The notes beneath the pieces are model-generated. The model worked only from the letters and a program-made list of their open reading frames with translations. It ran no database searches and was not told where the DNA came from. Below are positions 8,334 through 17,589 of a stretch of 60,635 nucleotides of DNA, in pieces. The translations under genes were made by a program, and so were the position numbers. Position 1 is the first letter of the stretch. Every line of letters starts with the position of its first letter. The DNA comes from DATJGF01 sp035495315 (lineage in GTDB: Bacteria; Verrucomicrobiota; Verrucomicrobiia; Limisphaerales; UBA8199): positions 1 to 60,635 of the forward strand of contig DATJGF010000073.1 in assembly GCA_035495315.1 (NCBI GenBank), read 5' to 3'.

Positions 8334-11300
8334 ATGCGCACCAAATCACTCTCTTCCCGCGTTAACTTTACCCTCGTCTGCGTCGCGTTCGTCTTAGCGG
8401 TTTCGGTTCAAGCCGCGACCATTTACCAGGGCAGCGGCAGTTCCTTTGTGGCCTTTCAAGGGGAATCCGTGGCCTCAATTGTCCCTGGTTCCCCGACATC
8501 CTGGGTGGTCACCAATGATGTGACTGCGAACGGCGGAAAAGCGCTTTATCAGGCAGGCGCAAACCAAACCGCGAGTGCGTCCAGCTTCGCTTTGTATTCG
8601 CTCAACTTCTCCCAGGCTGGCACCTACACGCTTTATTACCGGTGGCGCGCCGACAAAGCCTACACAGACATTGATCCTAATTCGGCCAACAGCTTTCGAG
8701 TACCGGTGGATTTCGGGGATCTGACCAACGACGCGACCAGCGCGAACTTCCTCACCGCCTCGGTCAACAACGCGGTCCCCATTCCTGGAGCCAATTCATA
8801 CAATGTATTCAAAGACAATACTACCTACACCGTGTCGCAGGCGCAGGTGGATGCAGCGGTGCCGTTGATTTTCAAAATCGGCACTCGCGAAGCCGGCATG
8901 TTCCTGGATCGATTCGTCCTCAGCACAAATGATTCCTTAGTGGAAGCCGATTTCAATGCGCTGCCCGATTCGGACACGGATCTGGTCACGCAAGGCCCAA
9001 CCGATGGCTTTGTCGCATTCCAGGCCGAGCGAGTCAGCCAAGTGCTCGCCGGTTCGCCCACCTCCTGGGTCATCACCAACGATGCGACCGCAAACGGCGG
9101 CAAGGCGCTTTATCAAGCAGGCGCAAACCAGACGGCGAGTGCCTCGAGTTTTGCGTTGTACTCCCTCAATTTCACTCAAACCGGTACCTACTCTCTCTAT
9201 TACCGATGGCGTGCGGACAAGGCTTATACCGACATCGATCCGAATTCAGCCAATAGCTTTCGCGTTCCGGTGGATTTCGGAGACCTGACCAATGACCCGA
9301 CCAGCGCGAATTTTTTGACAGCTTCGGTCAACAACGCCATACCGGTGCCCGCCGCAAACAGCTATAATGTTTTTAAGGACACCTCTACGTACACGGTTAC
9401 GCAAGCCGAACTGGACGCGGGCACGCCGTTGACCTTCAAGATCGGCACTCGTGAAGCCGGAATGTTCCTGGATCGATTCGTCTTTAGTACGAACGACGCA
9501 ATGACTGAAGCGGATTTCAATGCGCTGCCCGATTCCGGCTCGAAAACCCCTCCGAAGATTCTTGGCGCGGTGGGTTCGGCTTCGTTAACGACCGTCAACA
9601 TCACATTCGATAGTCCCCTATCAGCCGATTCCACCAATTTGTCACATTTCAGCCTGAGCGGCGGGCTCACCGTGCTGGATGCGGTGCTGAACCCCAATAC
9701 TTCGCGAGATATCCTGTTGACAACCTCAACTCAGGTCGCCGGCAGCAATTATGTCGTCACGGTGAATGGAGTGACGAGTGTGAATGGGGCGCAGATTGCC
9801 CCTAACTCGATAGTGAGATTTACCGCCTGGAAACTTTCCGCAGGCTGGGTGACGCGGGACTTTTACCTGAATGTGGATACGAACAACGCAGGGGGCGGGG
9901 TCGCTGATTTGCTGGCGGATGCCAAATATCCGAATAATCCCAACCTTTCAGACGTGGCTAAAGGATTCCAGATCAAGAATGACATTACGGGCAATAACTA
10001 CGGAGCGCGGGTCCGGGCGCTTTTTCTCCCGCCCGCCGGCGGGGTCTATGAGTTCTTTATATACAATGACGACGCGGCGCAGTTGCTACTGAGCACAGAT
10101 ACTTCGGAGGCGAATCTCGCGCTGCTGATCGATTCGCCGAACATTCAAAGTAACTTTGACGCCTCTGTCATGGGCACCTCCGTGCCCTTGAATGCGGGCC
10201 AACCGTATCTTTTGGAAGCGCTTTTCCGGCAAAATACTGGAACGGCGGTAATGGGAGTTGCGGCCAGGCGACAAGGCGATACGACTCCGCCCGCGGCATT
10301 ACCGGTCTTGAGCGGAAATTTGATCGAGAGTTTCATTAACCCCGATGCCGGGGCGATTACTATTTCGCAGCAACCGGCAGATTTCACCGGCAGTACCTAT
10401 TCACGGGCAAAGTTTACGGTCAAAGCCGCATCCCTTGGGCCGACGCTATATTATCAATGGCAGGTTAATGGCACGGATATCCCAAATGCGACACGGATGA
10501 CGTACGTCACACCTGTTTTGTCCGCGCCGGATAACGGAAAAACATATCAAGTGGTAATCAGCGCCGCCGGCAACAGCGTCACAAGCGCGACTGCGCATTT
10601 GACTGTCGTGCCCGGCCAACCGTCGCCAAACCAGCCCTACGTCGGCGTGAACTTCGTCGGCACGAGCGCCGCCAATTCCGGCGGTGGATCGGGAGGTGTT
10701 CTCAGCTCAAACGACGTCGCCGGGGTCGTACAGCAGGAGAACTTCAATAACATTTCCGACACCGCGGCCGCAGGATTGCCCTTGTTTGATAGCGCAGGCA
10801 CCTCCACTCCCGTCACCATTAGCTATGATACCCTCATGAGCGTAACAACCGGCACCGGGGATTCTGACGCCGATCATGCTCTCTTCCAGGGTTACCTTCA
10901 TAACAACAATGCCGCGATGACAATCTTGTTAAACGGTGTTCCCGCGGGTTCGAACTACAGCCTGATCCTTTACAGCGTCGGCTTTACCTTTAACACTACG
11001 TACGAACAACAGGTGGACCTGACGGGGGATGCGGTTTACCCGACCTACCATGTGCAGGCACAGGATGCCAGCCAGTACATCGCCTCGCCTGGCTACATCC
11101 GAATGTCCAGCACCGATCCGAATGCCCGCCAGCATGGAAATTACGTCCAATATGACAACGTCAGCCCGGCTTCGGACGGAAGCCTCACAATTACGATTAC
11201 CCCCGAGTCCACCAACACAGGCATTACTTACCTGCCACCCTTGAACGCTCTCCAACTCATAAAAGTCGTTCCGGTGGTCGCCCCGCCCACTTTGACCACC

Positions 11301-11501
11301 ACCTTCAACGGCTCAGCCGGCACACTCAACCTGAGTTGGACGGACGCGGCCGCCGGGTTCACTCTTGAGGCGAGCCCTAAACTGGGTCCGACTGCAACTT
11401 GGAGCGCCGTGACCGGTGTACCGAACCCTCTGACTGGCGCAGGGACGACGGCTATTAATACCCGGCTCAACACAGGGGCCTTTTACAGATTGAGAAAGTA
11501 G
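8334..11501 (+). CDS. large secreted multi-module carbohydrate-binding protein
   Basis: The 1055-residue protein has a signal peptide (TLVCVAFVLAVSVQAA). In order it shows two near-identical ~176-residue modules starting at residues 38 and 226 (FVAFQGESVASIVPG / FVAFQAERVSQVLAG), which look like CBM6/35-type sandwiches; an Ig-like domain (PPKILGAVGSASLTTVNITF, about 403-505); a PA14-like region (YEFFIYNDDAAQLLL); another Ig-like domain (ITISQQPADFTGSTYSRAKF); a PYVGVNFVG module typical of large Verrucomicrobial secreted proteins; and a C-terminal module ending GAFYRLRK. No catalytic domain is evident. It is probably a surface or secreted polysaccharide-binding protein served by the same locus. 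It is about 200 bases from GH51 and followed by a hairpin terminator. Confidence 0.85.
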   Translation: MRTKSLSSRVNFTLVCVAFVLAVSVQAATIYQGSGSSFVAFQGESVASIVPGSPTSWVVTNDVTANGGKALYQAGANQTASASSFALYSLNFSQAGTYTLYYRWRADKAYTDIDPNSANSFRVPVDFGDLTNDATSANFLTASVNNAVPIPGANSYNVFKDNTTYTVSQAQVDAAVPLIFKIGTREAGMFLDRFVLSTNDSLVEADFNALPDSDTDLVTQGPTDGFVAFQAERVSQVLAGSPTSWVITNDATANGGKALYQAGANQTASASSFALYSLNFTQTGTYSLYYRWRADKAYTDIDPNSANSFRVPVDFGDLTNDPTSANFLTASVNNAIPVPAANSYNVFKDTSTYTVTQAELDAGTPLTFKIGTREAGMFLDRFVFSTNDAMTEADFNALPDSGSKTPPKILGAVGSASLTTVNITFDSPLSADSTNLSHFSLSGGLTVLDAVLNPNTSRDILLTTSTQVAGSNYVVTVNGVTSVNGAQIAPNSIVRFTAWKLSAGWVTRDFYLNVDTNNAGGGVADLLADAKYPNNPNLSDVAKGFQIKNDITGNNYGARVRALFLPPAGGVYEFFIYNDDAAQLLLSTDTSEANLALLIDSPNIQSNFDASVMGTSVPLNAGQPYLLEALFRQNTGTAVMGVAARRQGDTTPPAALPVLSGNLIESFINPDAGAITISQQPADFTGSTYSRAKFTVKAASLGPTLYYQWQVNGTDIPNATRMTYVTPVLSAPDNGKTYQVVISAAGNSVTSATAHLTVVPGQPSPNQPYVGVNFVGTSAANSGGGSGGVLSSNDVAGVVQQENFNNISDTAAAGLPLFDSAGTSTPVTISYDTLMSVTTGTGDSDADHALFQGYLHNNNAAMTILLNGVPAGSNYSLILYSVGFTFNTTYEQQVDLTGDAVYPTYHVQAQDASQYIASPGYIRMSSTDPNARQHGNYVQYDNVSPASDGSLTITITPESTNTGITYLPPLNALQLIKVVPVVAPPTLTTTFNGSAGTLNLSWTDAAAGFTLEASPKLGPTATWSAVTGVPNPLTGAGTTAINTRLNTGAFYRLRK
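8445..9530 (+). repeat. tandem duplication of a ~176-residue CBM-like module
   Basis: The two modules start 564 bases apart (TTT codons at 8445 and 9009) and run in parallel through ALYQAGANQTASASSFALYS, YYRWRADKAYTDIDPNSAN, FRVPVDFGDLTND and FKIGTREAGMFLDRFV to EADFNALPDS. Protein identity is very high, while third codon positions differ often. The duplication is therefore not brand-new but is held under strong protein-level constraint or occasional conversion. Confidence 0.9.
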
Positions 11502-11845
11502 GATAATCTGGAAAACGACACACCGCCGCCGGTACTCTCCGGCGGCGTTCCAGACAATATCTGCGGTCGTCAATCGAAGGCGATCTCTTTCCAGCCCAGT
11601 TTGCTCGGCATCGACCTTCACCAAGTTCAGATAAGTCAGCTTGGAAACTCACTAATGCTGTAATAGGGTGAAGGCAAACTCTTGAGTAGACCGGACAGTA
11701 AACAATTCAAGAGACCCCAAAACCATGACAGGAAATGTATTCCGAAGAAGAGACTTGTGCAAAGAGACACTCACGAAATGATTTTAGCCCAAGCGCCAGG
11801 GGCTGGCGACTCCAAGACCTGCGGATCAAGCATTACCCTCGCTGG
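11502..11845. other. intergenic region between convergent units
   Basis: The 344 bases between the CBM protein and the end of the ATP-grasp gene contain the hairpin at 11524-11547. No reading frame here looks like protein. The rest holds nothing I recognise. Confidence 0.6.
11524..11547 (+). terminator. GC-rich hairpin, probable terminator of the CBM protein gene
   Basis: A perfect 9-base-pair stem (CGCCGCCGG / CCGGCGGCG) closes a 6-base loop 23 bases after the stop codon. It lacks a long T tract, so it may be a weak intrinsic or mRNA-protecting 3' hairpin. Confidence 0.55.
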
Positions 11846-13099
11846 CTATTTCTCTTCGGCGGCGCGCAGCCGCTTGGCCAGTGCCTGAAGCAGCTTCCAG
11901 GCGATCGCGCTATTCCTTTCAATCAGCGGACGGAACTCCCAAAAGGTGAGTCCATAGCAGACCAGATCGGAGGCGGCAGTGACGGTGGCAGAGCGCGGAC
12001 CGCCATCGATCAAGGCGATCTCACCGAAATAATCTCCGGGTCCTAGTGTTCCGATTGTAACGCCTTTGCTGGAGACCGTGGCTTCCCCGGAGTCGATAAG
12101 AAAGAAAGCGGCCCCTCCGGAACCCTCCAGGATGACGGTCTCACCCTTGGAGAAGGGGCGCACCTTGAGCAGGCGTGCGATTTGCTCGGCCTGCCTGCGG
12201 TCCATATCAGCGAAGAGTTGTACGCGCTGAATAGCGGCGACAGGGTCTCGGGGGGCTGGCGCGGGCTCGGGCATCTCGCTGCGGGCCTTCCCGGTCGTAA
12301 CAGCGCGGCACTGGAGGAGGTACAGCGTCCGATCCTGGAACGCCCATTCGATGTCACGGCGCGGGCCGTAGACCTTCTCGCACTGAAGGGCCAGCTGGCC
12401 CAGGGCGGCGAGCTGAGCGTCGTCGAGGCAGAGCTGGTTGACGAGCTCGGGTGGCACTTGCTGTTCGAAGGTACCTCCGTTCGGGAGGGAGCGAATCGCG
12501 ATGCGTTTTCGGCCGGCCTTGCGCTCCAGCACCTGGCCGGAGCGATCGACGCGGAAATGGTCCGGGACGACGAGTCCGGCGACCACGGCCTCACCAAGAC
12601 CCCAGCTGGCTTCGATCATGCGCTCATCGGCACCAGTAATAGGATTTTCGGTAAACATGACGCCAGCGGCGGACGGATTAAGAAGGGTCTGGACGACGAC
12701 CCCCACGCTCGGTCGGGTGAAAAGACCTACCCGCTGGCGGTACGTAATCGCTGAGTCCGAGTTCGCCGACCACCAGACTTCGCGAACGGCGCCGGGTACA
12801 TCGGCCGGTGAATAGATGTTGAGCAGCGTAAGGTGCTGGCCGGCGAAGCTTGCCGCCGCGCCATCTTCGTCAACCGCAGATGACCTGACGGCAAATGGCG
12901 GCGGCAAGTCAGCTATGGCTTTTCCTAATTTTTCAATCGCCCTTGCGTCACCCGACGCGACGGCCTCGACCAGGTCGCCCGACAAAGCGACGCCGGGTGG
13001 AACTGGTAGGCCCCGGCGTGCAGCATCGCCAAGCCCCACGGCTTTCGAGCCATAGAGCGATCGCTCAACCGCCTTTGGGAAGGGGACAACCTTTTTCAC
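11846..13099 (-). CDS. PEP-synthase-type ATP-grasp half with C-terminal cNMP-binding domain
   Basis: The 417-residue protein is read from a GTG at 13099, two bases after the stop of the upstream gene. Residues 1-265 are the PPDK_N ATP-grasp domain as in PEP synthase or rifampin phosphotransferase: PFAVRSSAVDEDGAAASFAG, GVMFTENPITGADE, SWGLGEAVVAG and DIEWAFQDRTLYLLQCRAV. Residues about 290-410 are a cyclic-nucleotide-binding domain with the phosphate-binding cassette FGEIALIDGGPRSATV, whose Arg and Ser are the usual cAMP/cGMP ligands. The phosphohistidine swivel domain is missing here and is supplied by the neighbouring gene. I infer that the two products form one phosphotransferase whose ATP half is switched by a cyclic nucleotide. 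The substrate is unknown. Confidence 0.85.
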   Translation of the reverse strand: MKKVVPFPKAVERSLYGSKAVGLGDAARRGLPVPPGVALSGDLVEAVASGDARAIEKLGKAIADLPPPFAVRSSAVDEDGAAASFAGQHLTLLNIYSPADVPGAVREVWWSANSDSAITYRQRVGLFTRPSVGVVVQTLLNPSAAGVMFTENPITGADERMIEASWGLGEAVVAGLVVPDHFRVDRSGQVLERKAGRKRIAIRSLPNGGTFEQQVPPELVNQLCLDDAQLAALGQLALQCEKVYGPRRDIEWAFQDRTLYLLQCRAVTTGKARSEMPEPAPAPRDPVAAIQRVQLFADMDRRQAEQIARLLKVRPFSKGETVILEGSGGAAFFLIDSGEATVSSKGVTIGTLGPGDYFGEIALIDGGPRSATVTAASDLVCYGLTFWEFRPLIERNSAIAWKLLQALAKRLRAAEEK

Positions 13100-13101
13100 G
13101 T

Positions 13102-14736
13102 TTACCCCAGGATAGTAACTTCGCCGGTGTCCCCATCGACGCGGACACGCACGCCATCGGCAATCTGTTCGGTTGCGTCGCGCGTCCCGACGACGCCCGG
13201 GATGCCATACTCGCGCGAAACGATCGCCGCATGCGAGAGGAGCCCGCCGTTGTCAGTCACAATTCCGCCCAGAAGCGGAAGGAGGATGTTGAATGCCTCA
13301 GTCGTCGACGCGGTGATGAGGACATCGCCTTTGACAATCCGGCCGAACTCGGAGGGTCCTGAGACGCGTCGGGCCAGTCCTTCGTAGATACCCTTGCTCG
13401 CCGCGAGCCCATAAAGCACGTTTGCCTGGTTCTGAGCCTGCGAACTGCCGAAAAGGTGACCCAAAGCAATCATGATTGCACGATTTAGGCGTGCGACCGT
13501 TGGGGGGAGCGCGGCGAGATCAGGCGGGGGCGATTTAGGGCCGCCAAGAGAGGGCGGAACGTCTTTGCTGGTATAGGTAGCGCGATAGTCGGCGCGTTTT
13601 GCGAGTTCGTCAGCAGACGGGCCGCCGCCGGTGACGAGCGCACACATCTCGTCGAGACTGGCATCCAGCATTTGCTGAGCGCTGGCGATGCGGCCGCGGT
13701 TCGCCACCCGCCGACCCGCCGCAAGGGCCGCGCGGCGCATGATGCCTGACGCCCATATATCGCTGTAGACACCACGCTCGTCGCGGAGCCGATACGTAAG
13801 ACGCGCCTCGCCGAGCAGCTCATCAAACTCCGCTCGATGCAGCGCCGGTACCTTCGCGCGGACTTCGGCAATGCGCGCATCGACTGAAGTGGCCTCTGTT
13901 TCTCCTAAAACCGCGACGCGAATGGCCCTCAGGAGAGCATCCGGCATCTCGAGTGCCGTGGGCTCCGCAATGTCAAACCCGTCAACGAGGCGATTGCCGA
14001 CCAAATCCAGATAGCCGGCGAGCGCCGCACCGGCCTGGCCGCCGAGTGAACGGAGCTTTGCGAGCACTTGCGCAGGGTCACCCTCGGAGGCGAGGAGCTC
14101 ACGGGCAGCAGGGTCCCCAGCAAACGCTTGTTTCAGGCGGGCCATCTCATCGGACCCACCCGCCGACACCTCTGCCGACCCACGCATCAAGCCCAGCAGC
14201 TCCGACGGCGGCAAACTGGTCCAATCTCCAGCGTGGGCGAGAAAGTCTCCGGTGGGGATCAAGGTACCGGCCGTGAAGCGCATGTGCTGGGCAATCATCG
14301 CTGCATGGTGGTCCCGGCAACGCGTCAGATACTCGACAAGCTCGGCATCCGAGAGTGCATCCGGCGCAACGGCCTGCAACTTACGGTGAGTCGCAATGGA
14401 GGCTGGTTTCTGATTCTCGTCCCAATCATGCAGCTGCTCGCGCCAGAGTTTCTTTGTAAAAACTTGTTCCGCCCGGTTGAAGCGCTCCGGGATTTCGGCC
14501 TCAGATGCCGGCACCACCTGTCGGTAGGCAAAACCGTTTACATAACGGGTCACAAGACCATCGATGAGCAACCCGTAAAACCGTGCGAAGTCGTTAGTGC
14601 CTTTCTTGAAGGCCGGAGGGTGCGTCTCCTGCCAATAGCGAGTCATTGGTCGCGGAAAATGTACAGGGTCTTGCTCCCACGATCCCGGCCCGGGTGGTTC
14701 GAAACGAAGTTCGATCGCTGTGCTAGTCCGGCTCAT
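13102..14736 (-). CDS. PEP-synthase/rifampin-phosphotransferase-like substrate and phosphohistidine half
   Basis: The 544-residue protein has a long helical N-terminal region (about 1-420) resembling the middle substrate-binding part of rifampin phosphotransferase-like enzymes. It ends in the PEP-utilisers mobile domain with the phosphohistidine motif LLSHAAIVSREYGIPGVVG (His502). It lacks the ATP-grasp domain, which follows in the next gene downstream. An AAGGA ribosome site lies about 8 bases before the ATG. In canonical enzymes the order in one chain is ATP-grasp, substrate domain, His domain; here the chain is cut and the gene order is inverted. Substrate could be pyruvate, an antibiotic or another small molecule; the sequence does not decide. 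Confidence 0.83.
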   Translation of the reverse strand: MSRTSTAIELRFEPPGPGSWEQDPVHFPRPMTRYWQETHPPAFKKGTNDFARFYGLLIDGLVTRYVNGFAYRQVVPASEAEIPERFNRAEQVFTKKLWREQLHDWDENQKPASIATHRKLQAVAPDALSDAELVEYLTRCRDHHAAMIAQHMRFTAGTLIPTGDFLAHAGDWTSLPPSELLGLMRGSAEVSAGGSDEMARLKQAFAGDPAARELLASEGDPAQVLAKLRSLGGQAGAALAGYLDLVGNRLVDGFDIAEPTALEMPDALLRAIRVAVLGETEATSVDARIAEVRAKVPALHRAEFDELLGEARLTYRLRDERGVYSDIWASGIMRRAALAAGRRVANRGRIASAQQMLDASLDEMCALVTGGGPSADELAKRADYRATYTSKDVPPSLGGPKSPPPDLAALPPTVARLNRAIMIALGHLFGSSQAQNQANVLYGLAASKGIYEGLARRVSGPSEFGRIVKGDVLITASTTEAFNILLPLLGGIVTDNGGLLSHAAIVSREYGIPGVVGTRDATEQIADGVRVRVDGDTGEVTILG

Positions 14737-15083
14737 AATAATTCCTTTCCGGCTGTGGCCTTCATCATATGCCGTGCCCGTCCCGCATATAAGGAAATGG
14801 CAGAGTCTCTAAAACTTTATTTGGTTTGGGACTCTTCGGCAGGATCGTCTTGCGTACAACGATTGTCAAGCATGTCCACCGTTCTTGCGTTCGGGAAGGG
14901 GCCATTACCCAAAACGTTTTCGGAACGTCGAGCTCCGTGAGCTCCGCGAGGCCCAAACATCTCCAGTGGTTTGGGGCAAGTTTGGCGCTTTGCGCAGCCC
15001 GGCCTTGCGAATTCTAAGTGTTGGCGTTTCAGCCCTCCTTCTTTCTGCTATTTTCTGGTCCGGTTTTGTGGCAATATTCCACT
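14737..15083. other. divergent intergenic region
   Basis: The 347 bases separate the minus-strand phosphotransferase pair from the plus-strand regulatory-domain protein, so they should hold both promoters. A palindrome-rich patch at about 14918-14955 (GAGCTCC / GTGAGCTCC, GAGGCCCA) faintly resembles the repeat at 36014 and 41124. I see no gene. Confidence 0.5.
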
Positions 15084-17324
15084 ATGGAACGAGGTCAACA
15101 CTCACGACTACGCTGCGTGCGATGTTCCGCTGTAGGTCTTTGGGGGTTGCTCTTACTGGCAGTTATACAATTCCAGCCCGTGTTGGCCAGCGAGCCCGGC
15201 ATCGACCTTAAGGGAGTAGTCAAAGGGCAGGGAAGCGGCGGCCTGACCAATGGCTCAGTCTTTGTCTACACAGCAGGACCGAGATTAGGAGCGGGGTTGC
15301 TCTGTCCGTCCTGCTACCCTGATTGCCGCAAAAGCGCCAAATCCGGACCAAACGGACAATTCAAGATTGAATCCCTGGCAACGAACCTCCTGTTTCAGGT
15401 GCTGGTGGTGGCACCAGGACATATGCCGACGTTCTTCAGCAAGGTCGACCCGGTGAAAGGGCCGCTGGAGGCAGTGCTCCAACCGCGGCTTGGTACTAAC
15501 ATCCCTCTCAGCCAAACCATTCTGGGCCGAGTTTTGAATTCGAAAAAGGAGCCTGTCGCGAATGCCGTCGTTTCTGTTAACAGCACGACCATTGGTGACA
15601 GGACCTCCAGCCGTCCGCCTACCGGCACCGATCCATTAGTGATCACTGACGAGCATGGCGAATTCTCGCTTCAGAGCCAGGGCAAGTTTGACGCGATGAG
15701 TCTGAAAATCGAAGCGCAGGCACTCGCCACGAGTAATTTTGAAGACGTCCGTCCCGGGCCAACCCGCCGGGAATTCGTGCTGAGCACGGGCGCGAGCCTG
15801 ACGGGCCGCGTGCTGTTTCGGCACCAGCCGCTGGGTGATATCACCGTTGGAGTTGTCGGTTCGGATCGGACGATGGGAAACTTCACTGGAGATTTTGTGA
15901 TCCGCACGAGTGACAATGGACGGTTCCTCTTCGTGAATCTGCCGCCCAACCGCAACTACGATTTGTATGGGTTAATGGAATCGATGCGGCCGTTTGGCGC
16001 ATTGCCGGTTCGCAGCCTCCGCCTTGGAGGCGACGACTCAGAGACAAATGCCGGTGACTTGATTGTGGAACCCGGTTTGCGCCTGGCCGGCAAGGTCGAA
16101 TTGGCCGATGGGCGCGCCCTTCCCGAGCACACACGCGTGCTGCTCGGCCGTCCTGGGGCTTGGGATACGTTAACGGCGGAACTGCCGCCCGATGGCCATT
16201 TCGAATTCACCAATGTGCCAAGCGAAACAGTGACACTGGGCACGCGCGTTGGCGGCTATCGCTTTTCCGCCCGCAATGCCAGCCTGGACCGTCTCAATCC
16301 GTTCGAGCTGGTTGGGCGATTGAACACAGACACAACGAACCTCGTGCTCCTGTTGGAGCCCGGAGAGAATCTGACGCCTGACTACTCAATTGATCCGGAG
16401 GAGGAGCGGCCCGATAAACTCCCGCTCGGCGGCGCGGAGGCAAAAAGAAAGATTCTCAACGCAGTAACATTTTCCGGCCAGGTGCTGGACGCGGCGACCC
16501 AGGCACCGGTGGCGCAGTTCCGAATTACGCCGGGTCTCCGGCGCAACCCGCAGATGAAAGGTTGGGTCGAGTGGCACAGGTCCAAAGCAGTGCAGGGGAC
16601 CAACGGCGTATTCAGCCTGGATTATTCGTTGAAGGCAGGTGCGCTGGTGCTCCTTGCAGAAGCGGACGGCTACCTTCCCGCAGAGTCAGAGGAACTCAGA
16701 CGCGATAACACCACGAGCATCATCCAGCTTAAAAAGGGCGCGGGACCGAGCGGCAAGCTGTTGCTGCCGGACGGCAAGCCAGCCGATGGGGTGACGGTCT
16801 GCTACCTTGTCGCTCGTGAGCAAGCTTCGCTCAACAATAGTGATGTTATCTCCGTTTATCAAAACCGAGAAGGGTCGACCACTCTTACCGATCCGAGCGG
16901 CGAATTCAGTTTTGCACCCAAGCTGGGCGAGGGGGAAATCTTCGCCGCCAGCTCGCGGGGTTTTGCTCATTGTAAGACGAGCGAACTTACGGTTAAAGGC
17001 AAGTTGGTTTTGGAGGCATGGGGAAGCATCCGCGGTCGAGTGATGCAAGATTCAAAGCCGATCGCCGGTGAGGGTGTCGAGATCGGCTTGCCCCGAGACG
17101 GCTCAACCGATCGGCCGTGGTTTAACCTGCCCAGCACAAGAACCGATGAGGAAGGACGGTTCTCGATGAACAAAGTCCCGGCAGGCGAGTTGGAGTTAAG
17201 AACACGAGTCCCCCTCGGGGCGGGGAGTTGGACAAGCCAAACGCAGCGAAAGTTCACGCTCAAGCCCGCAGAACAATTGGATTTGGGAGTGATCAACAAA
17301 GCAGCGGCGAGCGCAAGAAAGTGA
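15084..17324 (+). CDS. secreted protein of carboxypeptidase-regulatory-like repeats
   Basis: From the ATG at 15084 the protein has about 746 residues and a signal peptide (VGLWGLLLLAVIQFQPVLAS). A GTG 66 bases upstream would put an odd hydrophobic extension before it, so the ATG is preferred. The body is a string of CarboxypepD_reg/CNA-B-like beta-sandwich repeats: ILGRVLNSKKEPVANAVV, SLTGRVLFRHQPLGDITVGV, LRLAGKVELADGRALPEHTR, TFSGQVLDAATQAPVAQF and SIRGRVMQDSKPIAGEGVEI, each followed by a GRF.. or GEF.. strand. Such repeats are structural or sugar-binding modules of envelope proteins in Bacteroidota, Planctomycetota and Verrucomicrobiota. No enzyme domain is seen. Confidence 0.82.
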   Translation: MERGQHSRLRCVRCSAVGLWGLLLLAVIQFQPVLASEPGIDLKGVVKGQGSGGLTNGSVFVYTAGPRLGAGLLCPSCYPDCRKSAKSGPNGQFKIESLATNLLFQVLVVAPGHMPTFFSKVDPVKGPLEAVLQPRLGTNIPLSQTILGRVLNSKKEPVANAVVSVNSTTIGDRTSSRPPTGTDPLVITDEHGEFSLQSQGKFDAMSLKIEAQALATSNFEDVRPGPTRREFVLSTGASLTGRVLFRHQPLGDITVGVVGSDRTMGNFTGDFVIRTSDNGRFLFVNLPPNRNYDLYGLMESMRPFGALPVRSLRLGGDDSETNAGDLIVEPGLRLAGKVELADGRALPEHTRVLLGRPGAWDTLTAELPPDGHFEFTNVPSETVTLGTRVGGYRFSARNASLDRLNPFELVGRLNTDTTNLVLLLEPGENLTPDYSIDPEEERPDKLPLGGAEAKRKILNAVTFSGQVLDAATQAPVAQFRITPGLRRNPQMKGWVEWHRSKAVQGTNGVFSLDYSLKAGALVLLAEADGYLPAESEELRRDNTTSIIQLKKGAGPSGKLLLPDGKPADGVTVCYLVAREQASLNNSDVISVYQNREGSTTLTDPSGEFSFAPKLGEGEIFAASSRGFAHCKTSELTVKGKLVLEAWGSIRGRVMQDSKPIAGEGVEIGLPRDGSTDRPWFNLPSTRTDEEGRFSMNKVPAGELELRTRVPLGAGSWTSQTQRKFTLKPAEQLDLGVINKAAASARK

Positions 17325-17341
17325 GAAACTGCCGAGCATGA

Positions 17342-17545
17342 TGGTCACCCTCTCCCCTTATGAGGGAAGAGGGATTAAGGGAGAGGGGTCCGCTGATTAA
17401 AATACTCGCAATCATGAACCCAGCGATTTCTTAGGAGCTGCCGCACCATTTTTTCCCGCTGGATCATCAAGCGTCGCACTCGGCGAGCGAGCCCCACCAT
17501 TTGTGGGATTTATGAAGCGCGCTCGGCGAGCGTGCGGCAGCATGA
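17342..17545. repeat. intergenic palindromic repeats (CCCTCTCCCC type and CTCGGCGAG type)
   Basis: 17348-17389 carries CCCTCTCCCCTTA matched by TAAGGGAGAGGGG, the same unit that occurs inside a coding region at 53935. Further on, two CTCGGCGAGCG palindromes (17480-17490 and 17522-17532) match the hairpin core at 24242. The first hairpin could also end transcription of the preceding gene. Confidence 0.75.
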
Positions 17546-17589
17546 TGCCGCCGATCGCTCAGCTGCCGAACGGCTTAGGAGTTGGTCTG

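Noticed and set aside
14068..14940. 290-codon plus-strand frame opposite the start of the phosphotransferase gene
   Set aside because: Its composition is antisense-like and the opposite strand has a ribosome site and conserved sequence.
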